From contig JH720321.1 in NCBI GenBank assembly GCA_000231825.2, positions 101,227-165,226 on the forward strand: DNA of 64,000 nucleotides, read 5' to 3'. Below, one piece after another: positions 62,799 through 64,000 of the stretch. Each line of letters starts with the position of its first letter. Within the stretch, counting starts at the first letter, position 1. The translations under genes were made by a program, and so were the position numbers. Source of the stretch: Tetrahymena elliotti 4EA. Lineage: Eukaryota; Ciliophora; Oligohymenophorea; Hymenostomatida; Tetrahymenidae. The notes under the pieces were generated by a model that made no database searches, was not told the DNA's origin, and saw nothing but the letters and a program-made list of their open reading frames with translations.

Positions 62799-64000
62799 AA
62801 GGTTTTATAGTACTCAAATATTTAAAAACAAAATACAGATTACATAAAAAAGTAAAAAAAAATGAAAAAATAAAATAAAACTTATTTATTATTATTTCAG
62901 AACTTAAAGTATTATTATTAAAAAAATAAATTAACATGATATAATTTATCATAACTATTTGTTTATCTAAACATATCTATATTTTTTTCCATTTTACATT
63001 AAGTTTTAATTTAAATTCATATTGAATATTTCACATTTTTATTTTATAAAATTAAAATACTACTCGCTTAAAAACTCCCGTCTTTCCTTTTATTAGTATT
63101 TCACTCCAATTTCTCAAAATTTGTGTAATTTTAAAAAATTAAATATTCTATTTGAAAGCTAAATTCTTTAAAATATATTTTCAAAGAAAATAATAACCAA
63201 GAACTCTTCATATCTGCTAAAATAAATAAAGCTCCTATTTATTAATTTGAGTAGGTAATATTAAATTATTCATTTATGATAGATTTTAAATATAATTTCG
63301 TTAAGAAAATTTCCAATATTGAAAAAGTAAGAATTGCATATCTATTTAAAGGTTAAATATAAAAATCATGAATATATTTTTTAGTAATTGTACTTTAATA
63401 AAAAAGATTTAGAGATATAAGTTTAAAATTAAGATTTATTGAATAACTAATTAAAATGTTTTTTTGAATTATTAAATATATTTATAAGCTTTATTTTTTA
63501 AAACATCATTTCAGCTTCAAACAAATATTTAACCAACTTACTTTTTTTGAGCATTTGATAGTCTTATTATTTTCAAAATATAGTTCATTTAATTTTAGAT
63601 AAGTTTAGTTTTATACAATATCATAGATATTGCAAAATTAAATAGTTTTTTAAAAAATAAATACAAGACTAAAAGGCTAAGTATATTTTAGAATTTCAAT
63701 TAATAAGTATATAATTTTGTTATCTTCGTTATGTCTAGTTGATAAAATTCTTCAAAATGTGATATGATAGCATAAATTATTCTCAACTAACAAAAAGGGA
63801 GGATAGTCATTTCTATTAATGAATTGATCTTAAAAATTTAAATCATTTTATTTTTTGAATAATCTAAAAATAAATTAATTGGGGTTAAATTTCATTTACA
63901 TACTTATTTTCAAAAATAGTTAACTTGATTTTTCTAGAACCAAAATTTAATGCAGATTTTGTTAACAAAATTTTGTAATTAAGTTGTAATAGCATGCATT
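62799..64000. other. Intergenic DNA to the window end, no gene seen
   Basis: About 1.2 kb of very A+T-rich DNA downstream of the membrane-protein gene. I checked both strands for balanced ORFs, tRNA-like folds and repeats and found none convincing. The start of a further gene may lie beyond the window edge. Confidence 0.5.

Noticed and set aside
62272..62847. Two plus-strand ORFs near the end of the last gene
   Set aside because: Alternative-frame shadows of the hydrophilic C-terminal tail of the membrane protein at 61121-62798.
1..64000. Telomeric (CCCCAA/TTGGGG) repeats or chromosome-breakage signals
   Set aside because: No tandem CCCCAA run was seen; the window appears to be internal to a macronuclear chromosome.

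Overview
This is ciliate nuclear DNA, almost certainly Tetrahymena thermophila or a close relative, and most likely macronuclear. Reading frames stay open only if TAA and TAG encode Gln and TGA is the sole stop. The DNA is very A+T rich, genes are broken by many short GT...AG introns with A/T-rich interiors, and the intergenic DNA is poorer still in G+C. A eukaryotic initiator tRNA-Met, p25-alpha proteins, a cyclic-nucleotide-gated channel and a dynein heavy-chain relative fit a ciliated protist.

Layout. 1-4215 (-): the 5' part of an ABCA-type transporter, cut by the window edge. 5194-9502, 10997-14658 and 21458-25482 (all -): three members of one ciliate two-pass membrane-protein family; the first two are close tandem copies. 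Between copies two and three lie two p25-alpha (TPPP-like) genes of identical length (16427-16876 and 18379-18828, -) and a possible frameshifted gene remnant (about 19.2-19.9 kb). 26343-26732 (-) is a weakly supported ORF. 26832-26903 (+) is initiator tRNA-Met. 28638-29537 (+) is a small three-exon gene for a helical/coiled-coil protein. 30328-34636 (-) is a K+-type cyclic-nucleotide-gated channel with a CCHC zinc knuckle and a long disordered tail. It is divergent from, and shares an upstream region with, the giant + strand gene at 36405-60685. 61121-62798 (+) is a multi-pass membrane protein with a hydrophilic tail.

The most interesting locus is 36405-60685. It carries tail, linker, six AAA modules, stalk position and C-terminal domain in exact dynein heavy-chain order, but it is extremely divergent. 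The AAA1 Walker B acid pair is replaced by Gln-Asn, the AAA1 Walker A is altered, the AAA2 and AAA4 P-loops are lost, AAA3 is the best-preserved nucleotide site, the stalk shows no recognisable microtubule-binding domain, and large Gln/Ser/Asp-rich inserts sit next to AAA6 and in the C-terminal domain. With about 45-50 introns removed I estimate roughly 6,500 residues, against about 4,000-4,700 for ordinary heavy chains. It looks like a non-motor 'pseudo-dynein' scaffold, possibly comparable to animal DNHD1.

Limits: all exon boundaries were read by eye. Starts and stops are firm where stated, but internal splice sites of the long genes are approximate, and no similarity search was possible.
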